Source of the DNA: Mycolicibacterium novocastrense
GTDB lineage: Bacteria; Actinomycetota; Actinomycetes; Mycobacteriales; Mycobacteriaceae
Assembly: GCF_001570485.1 (NCBI RefSeq)
Contig: NZ_BCTA01000028.1
Coordinates: 310,001-374,000, forward strand
DNA length: 64,000 nt
Direction of reading: 5' to 3'
Under the pieces are notes generated by a model. The model was not told the origin of the DNA, did not search any database, and saw nothing but the letters and a program-made list of their open reading frames with translations. Both the position numbers and the translations under genes were made by a program. Numbering within the stretch: the first letter of the stretch is position 1; each line of letters begins with the position of its first letter. Below are positions 51,078-59,785 of this stretch, piece by piece.

Positions 51078-51961
51078 CGGGACTTCTCGCCGGCAAGACG
51101 GCTCTGGTCACCGGCAGCAGCCGAGGTATCGGACGCGCTGTGGCGCAACGCCTTTCCGCAGAAGGCGCCACCGTGGCCGTGACCGCCCGGTCATTCGAGC
51201 CCTCGGCATCGGTACGCGGCGGAGCAGCCACGGCCCTGCCGGGGACCATTGCCGAAACCATCGAGCTGATCGAGGGCGCGGGCGGAACGGCGATCGGCAT
51301 CGCGGCCGACCTCGAAGATCCCGATCAGCGGGGCCGCCTGATCGACGAGGTCGTCGACCGCACCGGCGGCCTCGACATCCTCGTCAACAACGCCGGTTTC
51401 GCCGACTACGCCCGCGTCGAGGAGATGAGCCTGGACACCTTCGATCGCACCGTCGAACACTATCTGCGCACCCCCTTCGTGCTCACCAAGGCCGCCGTGC
51501 CACACATGCGGGAACGGGGCGCCGGCTGGATCGTCAACATCGGTTCGGTGACGGGCGTCGCCCCGGTGCGGCCGTATCGCGAGTACAACAAGACCTCGGG
51601 CGACGTCGTCTACGCCTCCTGCAAGGCCGCGCTGCACAGGTTCACGCAGGGTGTGGCCGCCGAGCTGCTCGACGCGAACATCGCGGTCAACTGTGTCGGT
51701 CCCTCCACCGCCATCCGGACTCCCGGTGCGGCCCAACTGATTCCGGATACCTTTCCGACCGAACCGGTCGAGTATCTGGCCGAGACGGTGTTGGCGATGT
51801 GCCATCGGCCTGCCGCCGAGCGCACCGGCCTGGTCGCCTTCAGCCTGCACTACCCGTGGTCGCAGGGGCTGACCGTGCGCAGCCTCGACGGAGCCACGGA
51901 GATGCCGCCTCTGGAGCCGCCCGCGGTGGCCAACCCGAACATCCTGCCCGCCGGCCTGTAA
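51074..51961 (+). CDS. Short-chain dehydrogenase/reductase coupled to the BVMO
   Basis: A 295-residue SDR with TGSSRGIGRAV, NNAGFADYA, IGSVTG and the catalytic YASCK. An extra loop PVRPYREYNKTSGD precedes the active-site tyrosine, and there is a long insertion after the second strand (EPSASVRGGAATALPGTIAE), similar to SDRs that act on bulky substrates. ATG overlaps the BVMO stop (ATGA). It could supply the ketone for the BVMO or oxidise the alcohol released after ester cleavage. A 35-bp hairpin lies 8 bp after its stop. Confidence 0.87.
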   Translation: MTGLLAGKTALVTGSSRGIGRAVAQRLSAEGATVAVTARSFEPSASVRGGAATALPGTIAETIELIEGAGGTAIGIAADLEDPDQRGRLIDEVVDRTGGLDILVNNAGFADYARVEEMSLDTFDRTVEHYLRTPFVLTKAAVPHMRERGAGWIVNIGSVTGVAPVRPYREYNKTSGDVVYASCKAALHRFTQGVAAELLDANIAVNCVGPSTAIRTPGAAQLIPDTFPTEPVEYLAETVLAMCHRPAAERTGLVAFSLHYPWSQGLTVRSLDGATEMPPLEPPAVANPNILPAGL

Positions 51962-51969
51962 TGGTTTCG

Positions 51970-52004
51970 GTGCTCTAACAGTCGATGTGCGACTGTCTGA
52001 GCAC
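51970..52004. terminator. 35-bp hairpin, bidirectional terminator (copy 2)
   Basis: GTGCTCTAACAGTCG / CGACTGTCTGAGCAC, a 15-bp stem with two mismatched positions and loop ATGTG, between the convergent SDR and Dabb-like genes. The left arm and the 3' flank CCAAATC are identical to the copy at 38366. Confidence 0.7.
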
Positions 52005-52009
52005 CCAAA

Positions 52010-52627
52010 TCACTGTGGGGGGAGGTCGCAGAAGCTGTGGCAGACCCGGTCGCGGACGATGACCTCGGGACACTCGGGGTCGAACCAGCGGTCCACGTAC
52101 GCCCAGTGGATCGGATGCATGAGGTACGGACCGGTCAGACCGTCGAGGTCGCGGAACTCCTGTTCGAACACGTGTGTCCACGGTGAGTTACCGACGGCCG
52201 AATCGACGCGACTGAGCTGCCATGTGCCGATCGAACCCACGTAGCGGGGGAGCAGCCGCAGATCGTCTTCGAACCGCGCCACTGTGGCGTCGTCGGCGTC
52301 CGGTTGCACGCGCAACAGTAGTGTCCGGTACACGGTGGTCGAGATGTCTCTGGCGGCGACCGGGCTGCCGGTGTAGGTGGCGCCGTTGACGCGATTGACC
52401 TCGGGACGGTCGAACACCGCGTCGAAAGACGTTGCCGCCGAGGACCACTCGTCGGCATCGCGGAACCGCAGGTGCACGAGGATATCGCCGCCGTTGCGCA
52501 CGCCCGGCAGCGTCGGCTGCACCAGGGCGTGGGCCGCACCGCTGGCCGCCGCGGCTCCGCGCAGCTCTTTCAGCAGACGCTCGCGTCCGGCTTCGGCGGC
52601 GTCGATCAGGCGGATGACGCTATACAT
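52010..52627 (-). CDS. Dabb/EthD-like alpha-beta barrel protein
   Basis: A 205-residue protein that looks like two ferredoxin-like alpha-beta barrels of the Dabb type in tandem: MYSVIRLIDAAEAGRERLLK with VHLRFRDADEWSSA in the first half and TLLLRVQPDADDATVARFED with WTHVFEQEFRDLDGL in the second. The sequence GPYLMHPIHWAYVDRWFDPE is typical of the C-terminus of Dabb proteins. ATG at 52627 overlaps the preceding gene by 8 bp. Such proteins occur as small cyclases or accessory proteins in catabolic clusters; function here unknown. Confidence 0.7.
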   Translation of the reverse strand: MYSVIRLIDAAEAGRERLLKELRGAAAASGAAHALVQPTLPGVRNGGDILVHLRFRDADEWSSAATSFDAVFDRPEVNRVNGATYTGSPVAARDISTTVYRTLLLRVQPDADDATVARFEDDLRLLPRYVGSIGTWQLSRVDSAVGNSPWTHVFEQEFRDLDGLTGPYLMHPIHWAYVDRWFDPECPEVIVRDRVCHSFCDLPPQ

Positions 52628-52967
52628 CGCACAATCCGTCGACATCGCCCGCGGCGGCGGCAACGCTACGGGTGCGCTCGACGACCAGGTCGGCCACGCC
52701 ATCCCACCACGGCCCGAGTGTGGCGTCGGGCCTGCCCTTCCACGTCATCTCCCACCAGGCTTGCGGGCTCGGCAGCGACCACGTCACGGTGATCACGTTG
52801 GATCGGTCGTCGAACCATATCGGCGGGCTGACGAGCACGTCGCGAAGCGTCATCCCGCGATCCCGCGCACCCGGCGCGTATTCGGCCAGGTAGGTGTCGA
52901 CGAATCTCCGTGCGCATCCGGGCCGGGTGATGACCCGGTCGATGACGAACACCTCACCGTCGGCCAT
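52620..52967 (-). CDS. Small protein coupled to the Dabb-like gene
   Basis: A 115-residue protein, perhaps a single alpha-beta barrel (EVFVIDRVITRPGCARRFVDTY, then VITVTWSLPSPQAWWEMTW). ATG at 52967 is chosen; a GTG at 52976 is possible. It overlaps the following gene by 8 bp and is divergent from the OYE-like reductase. It resembles NIPSNAP/Dabb-type folds in strand and helix order but no family was firmly recognised. Confidence 0.65.
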   Translation of the reverse strand: MADGEVFVIDRVITRPGCARRFVDTYLAEYAPGARDRGMTLRDVLVSPPIWFDDRSNVITVTWSLPSPQAWWEMTWKGRPDATLGPWWDGVADLVVERTRSVAAAAGDVDGLCDV

Positions 52968-53068
52968 GACCCGCACACTAGGGCGACGGCGATCGTGGTG
53001 AGGATGACGCTCCCGGCCATCGGGATGACACCGTTGACCGCGACCGTTCCGCGGAGCACCGTGGGCCG

Positions 53069-54274
53069 ATGACCGTTGAGACGCTGGACCCGTTCGCGCC
53101 GGCCCGGCTCGGTCCGGTGAAGCTGCGCAACCGGGTCATCAAGGCCGCGACGTCGGAGGGCCGCTCGCCGGACGGCTTGGTCACCGACGACCTGATCGAC
53201 TTCCACGTCGCGTTCGCCAAGGGCGGCGTGGGAATGACGACGGTCGCCTACTGCTGCGTCTCCAAGGAGGGTGCCAGCGCCCCCGGTCAGATCGTGATGA
53301 GCCCGGCGGCGCTGCCGGGACTGCGCAGGCTGACCGACGCCGTGCACGCGGCAGGCGCGGCGATCTCGGCGCAGCTCGGCCACGCCGGTGTCGTGGCTCC
53401 GAAGAAGCTGACCGGGGTCACCGCGCTCGCCCCGAGCCGCTTCGTCAACCCGACTTCCTTCGCCTACTGTCGCGAGATCACCCGCGACGAGATCCGCGCC
53501 GTGATCGAACAATTCGCCGCGGCGGCGCAGGTGGCCATCGACGCCGGCTTCGACGCCGTCGAACTGCACTTCGGCCATCTCTACCTACCGAGTTCGTTCC
53601 TCAGCGCGCGGATCAACCGGCGCAAGGATCAATACGGCGGTTCCATCGACAACCGGTCGCGCTTGGTCCGCGAAATCGCGACCCGTGTCCGGGAAGTCGT
53701 GAAGGACCAGATCGCCGTCATCGCCAAACTCGACATGGACGACGGTCTGCCCGGCAGCATCTGGATCGACGAGGCCCTGCGGACCGCGCAGCTGCTCGAC
53801 GCCGACTCCACGCTGGACGCCATCGAGCTCACTCAGGGGTCATCGGTCTACAAACCGATGTACCTGTTCCGGGGCGACGTTCCGGTCAAGGAATTCGCCG
53901 AGGTGATGCCCTCCGCGCTGCGGCCCGGCGTACGCCTGGCGGGCAAGCGGGTCATGGGCAGTTATCCGTACCGGGACCTCTACATGCTCGACGCCGCACG
54001 ACAGTTCGTTCCCGTCATCGGCAACACCAAACTGATTCTGCTGGGCGGCATCACGAACTACGACCACCTCCAGACCGGGCTGCGCGAGGGTTTCGACTTC
54101 ATGGCGATGGGCCGCGCGTTGCTCCGCGAACCCGATCTGGTCAACGCGATGACCGCCGATCACGACACCCGCAGCCGCTGCAACCACAACAACAAATGCA
54201 TGGTCACGGTGTTCGGCCGGACACACTGCGTGCTCGACCCGCACCAGCGCTACGGGCCGGCCACCAAGGCCTAG
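53069..54274 (+). CDS. Old-yellow-enzyme-family NAD(P)H:flavin oxidoreductase
   Basis: A 401-residue FMN-dependent TIM-barrel oxidoreductase. The N-terminus LGPVKLRNRVIKAATSEGRS, the FMN/substrate blocks ISAQLGHAGVV and SSFLSARINRRKDQYGG, and the phosphate-binding LLGGITNYDHL are typical. A C-terminal RCNHNNKCMVTVFGRTHC keeps cysteines like those binding iron-sulfur in 2,4-dienoyl-CoA reductases, though only three Cys are visible. The usual HGYL motif reads GHLYL. It may reduce an enone, for example in a steroid ring. Starts at ATG with no clear ribosome site. Confidence 0.87.
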   Translation: MTVETLDPFAPARLGPVKLRNRVIKAATSEGRSPDGLVTDDLIDFHVAFAKGGVGMTTVAYCCVSKEGASAPGQIVMSPAALPGLRRLTDAVHAAGAAISAQLGHAGVVAPKKLTGVTALAPSRFVNPTSFAYCREITRDEIRAVIEQFAAAAQVAIDAGFDAVELHFGHLYLPSSFLSARINRRKDQYGGSIDNRSRLVREIATRVREVVKDQIAVIAKLDMDDGLPGSIWIDEALRTAQLLDADSTLDAIELTQGSSVYKPMYLFRGDVPVKEFAEVMPSALRPGVRLAGKRVMGSYPYRDLYMLDAARQFVPVIGNTKLILLGGITNYDHLQTGLREGFDFMAMGRALLREPDLVNAMTADHDTRSRCNHNNKCMVTVFGRTHCVLDPHQRYGPATKA

Positions 54275-54283
54275 TGGCAAGCC

Positions 54284-55192
54284 TCACAACAACTTCGCGA
54301 GCTCCTGGCTGGCCTGACGCCGCGCCTCATGAGCGATATCGAGCATCGGCATCGTCATGAATCCGTGGATCCCGCCGTCGAACGTGCACCGCGCCACGGA
54401 GACACCGGCGGATTCCAGTGCATCGGCGTACGCGACGCCCTCGTCACGTAGCGGATCGTGACCCGCGATCACGACCACGGCCGGTGGCAGTCCGTCGAGG
54501 CGCGCCTGCAGCGGCGACGCATACGGGTGGGTGCGGTCGACGGGGGAGGGCACGTACTGGTCCCAGTACCACTGCAACGCGGGGCGCGGGTTGTAGAAAC
54601 CCTTGCCGTACAAGCGGTATGACTCGGTCTCGAAGTCCGCGGCGATCATCGGGTAGATCAGCAGTTGAGCGGACAGTGCGGGCCCACCGCGGTCGCGTGC
54701 CATCAGCGTGGTGACCGCCGCGAGGTTGCCGCCTGCGCTGTCGCCCGCGACCCCCAGCCGGCCTGGGTCGCCACCGAGTTCCGTGGTGTGCTCGGCCGCC
54801 CAGCACGTCGCGGCGTACACATCCTCCGCGGCGGCGGGCCAAGCATGCTCGGGCGCAAGCCGGTAGTCGACCGAGATGACCACCGCGGTAAGGAGATTCG
54901 CCAGGTTGCGGCACAGCCCGTCGTGGCTGTCGAGGTCGCAGAACACGAACCCACCGCCGTGCGCGTAGACCACGATCGGCAGCGCGACATCCGAGGCCGG
55001 TCGGTAGATCCGAACCGGGACGCCTCCGGGGATGGTGACGTCCTCGACCGACCCGATGGCTTCGGGCTGTGCGGGCGGTACGAAGCGCGATCGGATGGTC
55101 GCTCGCGCCTGCGCGCCGGTCATGGTGTGCACCGGCGGAAAACCGGAGTCCAGCGCCTCGATCAGTTCGGCGATCTGCGGATCGAGTGTCAC
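54284..55192 (-). CDS. Alpha/beta hydrolase, HSL-family esterase (second copy in the island)
   Basis: A 302-residue esterase: HGGGFVF oxyanion loop (78-81), nucleophile S152 in GDSAGGNLAA, acid in AGHDPLRDEG, base in DGGIHGFMTM, plus DYRLAPEHAWPAAAEDVYAA. The GTG at 55192 overlaps the IclR stop (GTGA), so regulator and esterase are cotranscribed; an in-frame extension to 55384 lies inside the IclR gene and is rejected. It is about 40 percent alike by eye in its core to the esterase at 39555 but not a recent duplicate. Confidence 0.87.
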   Translation of the reverse strand: MTLDPQIAELIEALDSGFPPVHTMTGAQARATIRSRFVPPAQPEAIGSVEDVTIPGGVPVRIYRPASDVALPIVVYAHGGGFVFCDLDSHDGLCRNLANLLTAVVISVDYRLAPEHAWPAAAEDVYAATCWAAEHTTELGGDPGRLGVAGDSAGGNLAAVTTLMARDRGGPALSAQLLIYPMIAADFETESYRLYGKGFYNPRPALQWYWDQYVPSPVDRTHPYASPLQARLDGLPPAVVVIAGHDPLRDEGVAYADALESAGVSVARCTFDGGIHGFMTMPMLDIAHEARRQASQELAKLL

Positions 55193-56031
55193 GCGTACTG
55201 CAGCACCGGCTCGCGGGGCATCGTGGGCCGGGGTGCGGGCATGTTCCGCAGCGGCCGGGCCTGCTGCAGCGTCGGCGCGACCCGCCGGGGGCCGTCCTCG
55301 GCGTTGCGCCAGACCGCCATGGCCGTCATCCGCACCGGCGCGACGAGGCGCTGATCGAACATCATGCGGTTCATCGGTCCGCACACCGATACCGCCGCGA
55401 CAGCCTCACCCTGACCGCCGATCGGTGCTGCCACACAACCGAATCCGGTGAGGGCCTCTTCACGGTCGAACGCGATGCCGTGCGAGCGTGCCTTGGCGAG
55501 TTCGGTGCGCAGCTGGGCGGGCGATCCGATGGAGTACTTGGTACGCCGGCTCGTCAGGTCGATGGTGTCGTAGTCCAGATCGCCCACGGACGCCAGCATC
55601 GCCTTGCCCAGGGCCGAACAGTGAGCGGGGTGACGCCCCCCGACGCGGCTGGGTATGGCTGCGCCCAGCCCGTCACCGATCTTCTCCAGGTATACGACGT
55701 CGGCGCCGTCCAGGACGGCGAGGTGGACGACGAGACCGGTGGCGCGGTGCAGGTCGTGCAGCAGAGGGACCGCCGCGCGGTGCAGGCGGTCCTGGTGCAC
55801 CGCGAGCGACCCCAGCTCGACCAGCCGCATGCCCAGCTCGTAGTCGCGCCCGTTGCGTCGCAGCCACCGCAATTGGACGAGGCGCTCGAGCATGCGGTGT
55901 GCGGACGAGCGGGGAAGCCCGGTGCGGCGCACGATCTGCGCCAGTGTCAGCCGGCCCGGGCCGTCGAAGGCGTCAAGAACCAGCGATACGCGGTCGAGGA
56001 CGGCGCTGGGTGTTTCGACAGTCGTTGTCAT
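55189..56031 (-). CDS. IclR-family transcriptional regulator
   Basis: A 280-residue regulator. The N-terminal winged helix (LTLAQIVRRTGLPRSSAHRML) is followed by the IclR effector domain with GGRHPAHCSALGKAMLA and REEALTGFGCVAAPIGG, the pocket loops of this family. ATG at 56031 has GGAGG about 7 bp upstream; the frame continues to 56148 but that part covers the operator region. An AATAGG/CCTATT repeat lies 44-61 bp upstream and may be its own site. Probably controls the esterase or the neighbouring hsa-type operon. Confidence 0.88.
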   Translation of the reverse strand: MTTTVETPSAVLDRVSLVLDAFDGPGRLTLAQIVRRTGLPRSSAHRMLERLVQLRWLRRNGRDYELGMRLVELGSLAVHQDRLHRAAVPLLHDLHRATGLVVHLAVLDGADVVYLEKIGDGLGAAIPSRVGGRHPAHCSALGKAMLASVGDLDYDTIDLTSRRTKYSIGSPAQLRTELAKARSHGIAFDREEALTGFGCVAAPIGGQGEAVAAVSVCGPMNRMMFDQRLVAPVRMTAMAVWRNAEDGPRRVAPTLQQARPLRNMPAPRPTMPREPVLQYA

Positions 56032-56074
56032 GTGGCCTCCGGCGAACGACCTGCGACAGGCAGGCAATATTTCT

Positions 56075-56092
56075 AATAGGAATATGCCTATT
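56075..56092. promoter_or_regulatory. Inverted repeat AATAGG-AATATG-CCTATT upstream of the IclR gene
   Basis: A perfect 6-bp inverted repeat with a 6-nt spacer in an AT-rich island unlike the surrounding GC-rich DNA, 44 bp before the IclR start. Good candidate autoregulatory operator, overlapping or next to the promoter. Confidence 0.5.
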
Positions 56093-56192
56093 TGTAGCAT
56101 GTCGCTGTGCGTGGTGTCACACGAACACTTCGATTGGCCTTCGGTCACGGAAATGACCTGCGGTTTCGGGCCACGCGTCGACGTGTCGCTAA

Positions 56193-56231
56193 CGGGTTGA
56201 TCGCCCGCACTGGGCGCGTGCGATCAACCCG
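56193..56231 (-). terminator. Hairpin terminator directly after the Zn-dehydrogenase gene
   Basis: A perfect 12-bp stem, CGGGTTGATCGC / GCGATCAACCCG, with a 15-nt loop, touches the stop codon of the minus-strand dehydrogenase (stop at 56232-56234). No T-run follows, as is common in mycobacteria. It separates the hsa-type operon from the IclR gene. Confidence 0.65.
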
Positions 56232-57389
56232 CTAAGGCGAAATCGCGTCGCTCTGCGGGTCGATCAGGATCTTGGCGTGCGCTTCGGCCGCGCCGAGGAC
56301 CTCGAAGGCGCGTGCCACGCCGCTCAGCCCCACAGTCCCGGTGACGAGCGCCGAGGCGTCCACCTTGCCGTCGGCGAGCAGGTGCAATGTGTCGCGGAAC
56401 TCCAGCGGCGTGTAACCGAAGACGAACCGCAGGTCGATGTCTTTGCCGTTCGCGACCGCCGGGCGGAAGTGGTCGGTGCCCATGCACACGCCGACCACGA
56501 CGACCCGTGACTGCACGGGAGCCGCGCGGATGATGCCGTCGATGATCCCGGGCACGCCGACACATTCGAAGACCACGGGCCGCTTCGGGCTCGCCGCGCC
56601 CAACCTGTCGGCGACCCGGTAGAGCTGCGACCAGCCCGGCACGCGGCGCAGCTTCTCCATCGTGCCGACGGCGAGTTCAAACAACTGTTGAGCCTCGGTG
56701 ATCGCCCCGGACTGACCGGCGGCCGTGTACGGGGAGTCGACGGCGGGATCGACGACGACGTCGGCGCCACAGCGCGACGCCATCTCGCGGCGCGTGGCGG
56801 AGAAGTCACTCGCGACGATCGTGGCCACGCCGAGCGACTTCAGATGGCAGATCACCGCGAGACCGACCGGCCCGCAACCGATGACGATCGCGACATCACG
56901 CTTGCCGATCTGGCTGCGGCGCACCGCATGCAGGGCCACCGCCATCGGCTCGGTCAGCGCAGCGATATCGAGGTCGAGCCCATTCGGGACGACAAAGCTC
57001 ATCGAGGCTTCGGCGAGGACGTGCTCGGCGTAGGCGCCGGGTGCCAGCGGGGACAGCCCGGTCATGTGCACACCGCCCGCCGCTCGCACCATCGGAAACG
57101 ACACCACGGGAGCCCCGGCCTTGAACTCCTTGGCGGCGCCCGGGCCGCGCTCGGCTACTTCACCGACGAACTCGTGGCCCAACACGACCGGCGTGTCCCG
57201 ACGCATGAAGTCCGGATAACCGACCTCGTCCATCACGTCGGTCAGTTCGTCGGCATGGTCCTTCGCATGTAGGTCGGATCCGCAGATCCCGCAGCGCCGC
57301 ACCTCGAGCAGCAGTTGCCCGCGTGCTGGGGCAGGGGTCGGGAGGTCGACGACGGACAGATTGCCTTGTTCACAGCTGACGGCCTTCAT
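56232..57389 (-). CDS. Zinc-dependent medium-chain dehydrogenase without structural zinc site
   Basis: A 385-residue alcohol dehydrogenase-like protein. Catalytic zinc ligands are in RCGICGSDLHAKDH and VLGHEFVGEV; the four-cysteine structural lobe is absent. The Rossmann motif is GCGPVGLAVICHLKSLG. A segment near residues 225-270 (GAITEAQQLFELAVGTMEKL) is longer than in the typical family. MKAV at 57389 is the usual N-terminus; six extra codons upstream are possible. It is the last gene of the ferredoxin-hsaA-hsaC-flavoprotein operon, so a steroid alcohol or hydroxyacid substrate is plausible. Confidence 0.87.
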   Translation of the reverse strand: MKAVSCEQGNLSVVDLPTPAPARGQLLLEVRRCGICGSDLHAKDHADELTDVMDEVGYPDFMRRDTPVVLGHEFVGEVAERGPGAAKEFKAGAPVVSFPMVRAAGGVHMTGLSPLAPGAYAEHVLAEASMSFVVPNGLDLDIAALTEPMAVALHAVRRSQIGKRDVAIVIGCGPVGLAVICHLKSLGVATIVASDFSATRREMASRCGADVVVDPAVDSPYTAAGQSGAITEAQQLFELAVGTMEKLRRVPGWSQLYRVADRLGAASPKRPVVFECVGVPGIIDGIIRAAPVQSRVVVVGVCMGTDHFRPAVANGKDIDLRFVFGYTPLEFRDTLHLLADGKVDASALVTGTVGLSGVARAFEVLGAAEAHAKILIDPQSDAISP

Positions 57390-57419
57390 GCGTCCATCGT
57401 GTACCACGCGGACTGGGGA

Positions 57420-58880
57420 CTAGACGGCCGCCGCGCTCCGCCCCGCCCGCCGGCCGTAGAAGCTTCCGTCGCCCAACGAGATACCGCTCGCGTAGCCCCA
57501 CGCCGCGAGGCCCGCGGTGCAGCGCCCCGCGGCGAACAGGCCGGGGATGGGCTCGCCGCTAACGTGCAGCACCTCCGCGTCCAGCGACGTCAAAAGTCCG
57601 CCCAGGGTGAATCCGCCGGTGCTCTCGCGCAGATCGATCGCGCCGACCGGTGTGCCGATCGGTCGCAGCCACTGCGGCTTCTTGTGCAGCAGCGGATCCT
57701 CACCCGCGGCGGCGCCGGCGTTGTAGGCGGAGACGGTCGCTTGAAGCGATCCCGTCGGCAACCCCATCTCGGATTCGAGTTCGGCCACCGACTCGCACAC
57801 CCAGGTCGGCGGGCGCAGCATCAACTGCGGCGACAACGAGGCCATCGCCTCCTCCTGAGCCTTCTCGTCGATGATCAGGTACGCCGTGTTGTCCTGGTGG
57901 TAGAGCGTCAACTGTCCGACCCTGCCGGGATAGGTGTCCTCGGCGACGTAGCGCTGCCCGCGGCCGTTGACGAGGATGCCCCGCACCAGCTGTTGCGGAT
58001 CGATGAAGATGGCCACCTCGGTGGCGTCCATGTGGGCGAGGTCGGCGCCCAGCGCCTGCGCCATCCGGATGGCCTGGCCGTCATGCTGCTCGATGGCGGC
58101 GGCGGGTCGGCCGGCGATGCGCGGGGCGTACTGGGCGACCATGGCCTCGTTGTAGGCGAAGCTGCCCATCGCGAGGACCACTCCGCGACGCGCCCGCACG
58201 GCGATCTCCTCGCCGTACCGACGCGCACGAACACCGACCACGCGGCCGTCGGACTCGACGATCAATCGCTGCACGCGGACGTCGTAGATGGCCCGTGCTC
58301 CCGCCGCGGTGGCCGTCTCCACGAGCGGCTTCATCAGCATGTAGCCGGCGCTCGCCTCGCCCTGCTTCTTGTCCGACATCTGCGGGACGTGTCCGCGCGG
58401 TGCGGGCGTGGCGATGGTGTTGAACGGGTAGGAGTTCTCCCCGCCGCTGTACATCAACCCCTGATCGCCCATGGGTTCCCAACCCGGCTCGCCGAAGAAT
58501 TCCGGCTTGAACCGCACACCGCAGCCGACGAGCCAGTCGAAGTGCTCGAGGCTGGCGTCGCAGTAGTCGGCGATGCGCTTCTCGTCGGCACCGGGCCCCA
58601 TCGCGACGTTCAGGTAGGCGGCCATGTTCGCGACGGAATCGTCGAAGCCACAGGCCTTTTGGATGGGTGTGCCACCGCCCAGGTAGATGAAGCCACCGGC
58701 CATCGACGCCGCGCCGCCCCACGAGCCGGTTCGTTCGAGGACCAGGACGTCGGCGCCGGCGCGCGTCGCTTCCACCGCTGCCGCAGCACCGGCGATGCCG
58801 AAGCCGGCGATGACGACGTCGGCCTCCTCGTCCCACTGCGCGATATCCGCCGCGGGCAGCGGAGTGACGTCACCGTTCAC
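57420..58880 (-). CDS. FAD-dependent oxidoreductase of the fumarate reductase/KstD family
   Basis: A 486-residue flavoprotein. ADVVIAGFGIAGAAAAVEATR binds FAD, and SWGGAASMAGGFIYLGGG follows. The C-terminus has GLFAAGRCTAGLAAWGYASGISLGDG, the usual end of this family. It is distinct from the KstD at 35144, being shorter and lacking its catalytic Tyr context. A delta4- or other ketosteroid dehydrogenase is one possibility. GTG at 58880 overlaps the hsaC stop (GTGA), tying its production to the ring-cleavage enzyme. Confidence 0.82.
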   Translation of the reverse strand: MNGDVTPLPAADIAQWDEEADVVIAGFGIAGAAAAVEATRAGADVLVLERTGSWGGAASMAGGFIYLGGGTPIQKACGFDDSVANMAAYLNVAMGPGADEKRIADYCDASLEHFDWLVGCGVRFKPEFFGEPGWEPMGDQGLMYSGGENSYPFNTIATPAPRGHVPQMSDKKQGEASAGYMLMKPLVETATAAGARAIYDVRVQRLIVESDGRVVGVRARRYGEEIAVRARRGVVLAMGSFAYNEAMVAQYAPRIAGRPAAAIEQHDGQAIRMAQALGADLAHMDATEVAIFIDPQQLVRGILVNGRGQRYVAEDTYPGRVGQLTLYHQDNTAYLIIDEKAQEEAMASLSPQLMLRPPTWVCESVAELESEMGLPTGSLQATVSAYNAGAAAGEDPLLHKKPQWLRPIGTPVGAIDLRESTGGFTLGGLLTSLDAEVLHVSGEPIPGLFAAGRCTAGLAAWGYASGISLGDGSFYGRRAGRSAAAV

Positions 58881-59785
58881 GGGCGCATCGCCGCCGGCAG
58901 GTCGGAGACCCACTCGTGACCCCAGTAGCTGTCGGCCGTGATTTCCTCTGCGGTGTAATAGGTTTCGTCGACCCGCATACCGTCGGTGCCGAACTCGATA
59001 TCCCAGTCACCGGGCGCGCGCACGTAGAACGACACCATCTTGTCGTTGGTGTGCCTGCCCAGCGTCGAGGACAACTGGAAGCCGTCCCTGTTCACCCGGT
59101 CGAGTGCCTGTCCGACGGTGTCAAGGCTGTCGACCTCCACCATCAGGTGGATCAGGCCCGGGTCTCGCAACGTCATCGCCGGGCAGATCGCCAGGCTGTG
59201 GTGGCGCGCGTTGATACCGAGGAACCGCACGCGCAGCGGCCCGAACTCCGGCGGCGTCGGAACGCGAAACGCCCCGCGCGACTTGAATCCCAGAACCTCG
59301 GTGTAGAAACCGAACAGGCCAGGCACGTCGAGGGCCGGCAGCACGACGTGGCCTAACCCCTGATCGCCGGTGACGAACCTGGCACCGTACGGCGTCACCA
59401 CCGGGCTGTGGTCGAGTACCGCACCGTGGAAGACCTCGGTGGAGGTGCCTGCCGGATCGTCGAATGCGATCACCTCTTCGACCCGGCGTGCGTCGGCCTC
59501 CTCGAGTGAGAGTTCCTTGACCGCTATGCCGGCGCCGTCCAGAGCGGCCTTCACCCGGGTCAGCGCCGCATGGTCGCGGACTTCCCAACCGACGGTGACG
59601 ATCTTGTCGACGTCGCCGGGAACCACGATGATGCGCGCGGCGCGCTCGTCCATGCGTAGATACAGCGCATCGCCGTCGGGACCGGAGCCTTCGGCGAAAC
59701 CCAGCACCTTGAACGCGAAGTGGCGCCAGCGCTCGATGTCGGTGGCCTGGACCTTGACATATCCGAGGCTCTTCAGATCACTCAT
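58877..59785 (-). CDS. hsaC: Extradiol dioxygenase HsaC-like (meta-cleavage)
   Basis: A 302-residue type I extradiol dioxygenase, about the length of HsaC. HsaC splits the catechol ring A of 3,4-DHSA. Iron ligands H146 (GLGHVVLP), H213 (LIHLMVEV) and E264 (DWDIEFGTDG) are in place, and the catalytic His lies in INARHHSLAI. The N-terminus MSDLKSLGYVKVQATD matches family members. ATG at 59785 shares one base with the hsaA stop (TGATG). A longer frame reaching 60277 lies inside hsaA and is rejected. Second-copy status relative to the main cholesterol cluster is inferred. Confidence 0.9.
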   Translation of the reverse strand: MSDLKSLGYVKVQATDIERWRHFAFKVLGFAEGSGPDGDALYLRMDERAARIIVVPGDVDKIVTVGWEVRDHAALTRVKAALDGAGIAVKELSLEEADARRVEEVIAFDDPAGTSTEVFHGAVLDHSPVVTPYGARFVTGDQGLGHVVLPALDVPGLFGFYTEVLGFKSRGAFRVPTPPEFGPLRVRFLGINARHHSLAICPAMTLRDPGLIHLMVEVDSLDTVGQALDRVNRDGFQLSSTLGRHTNDKMVSFYVRAPGDWDIEFGTDGMRVDETYYTAEEITADSYWGHEWVSDLPAAMRP

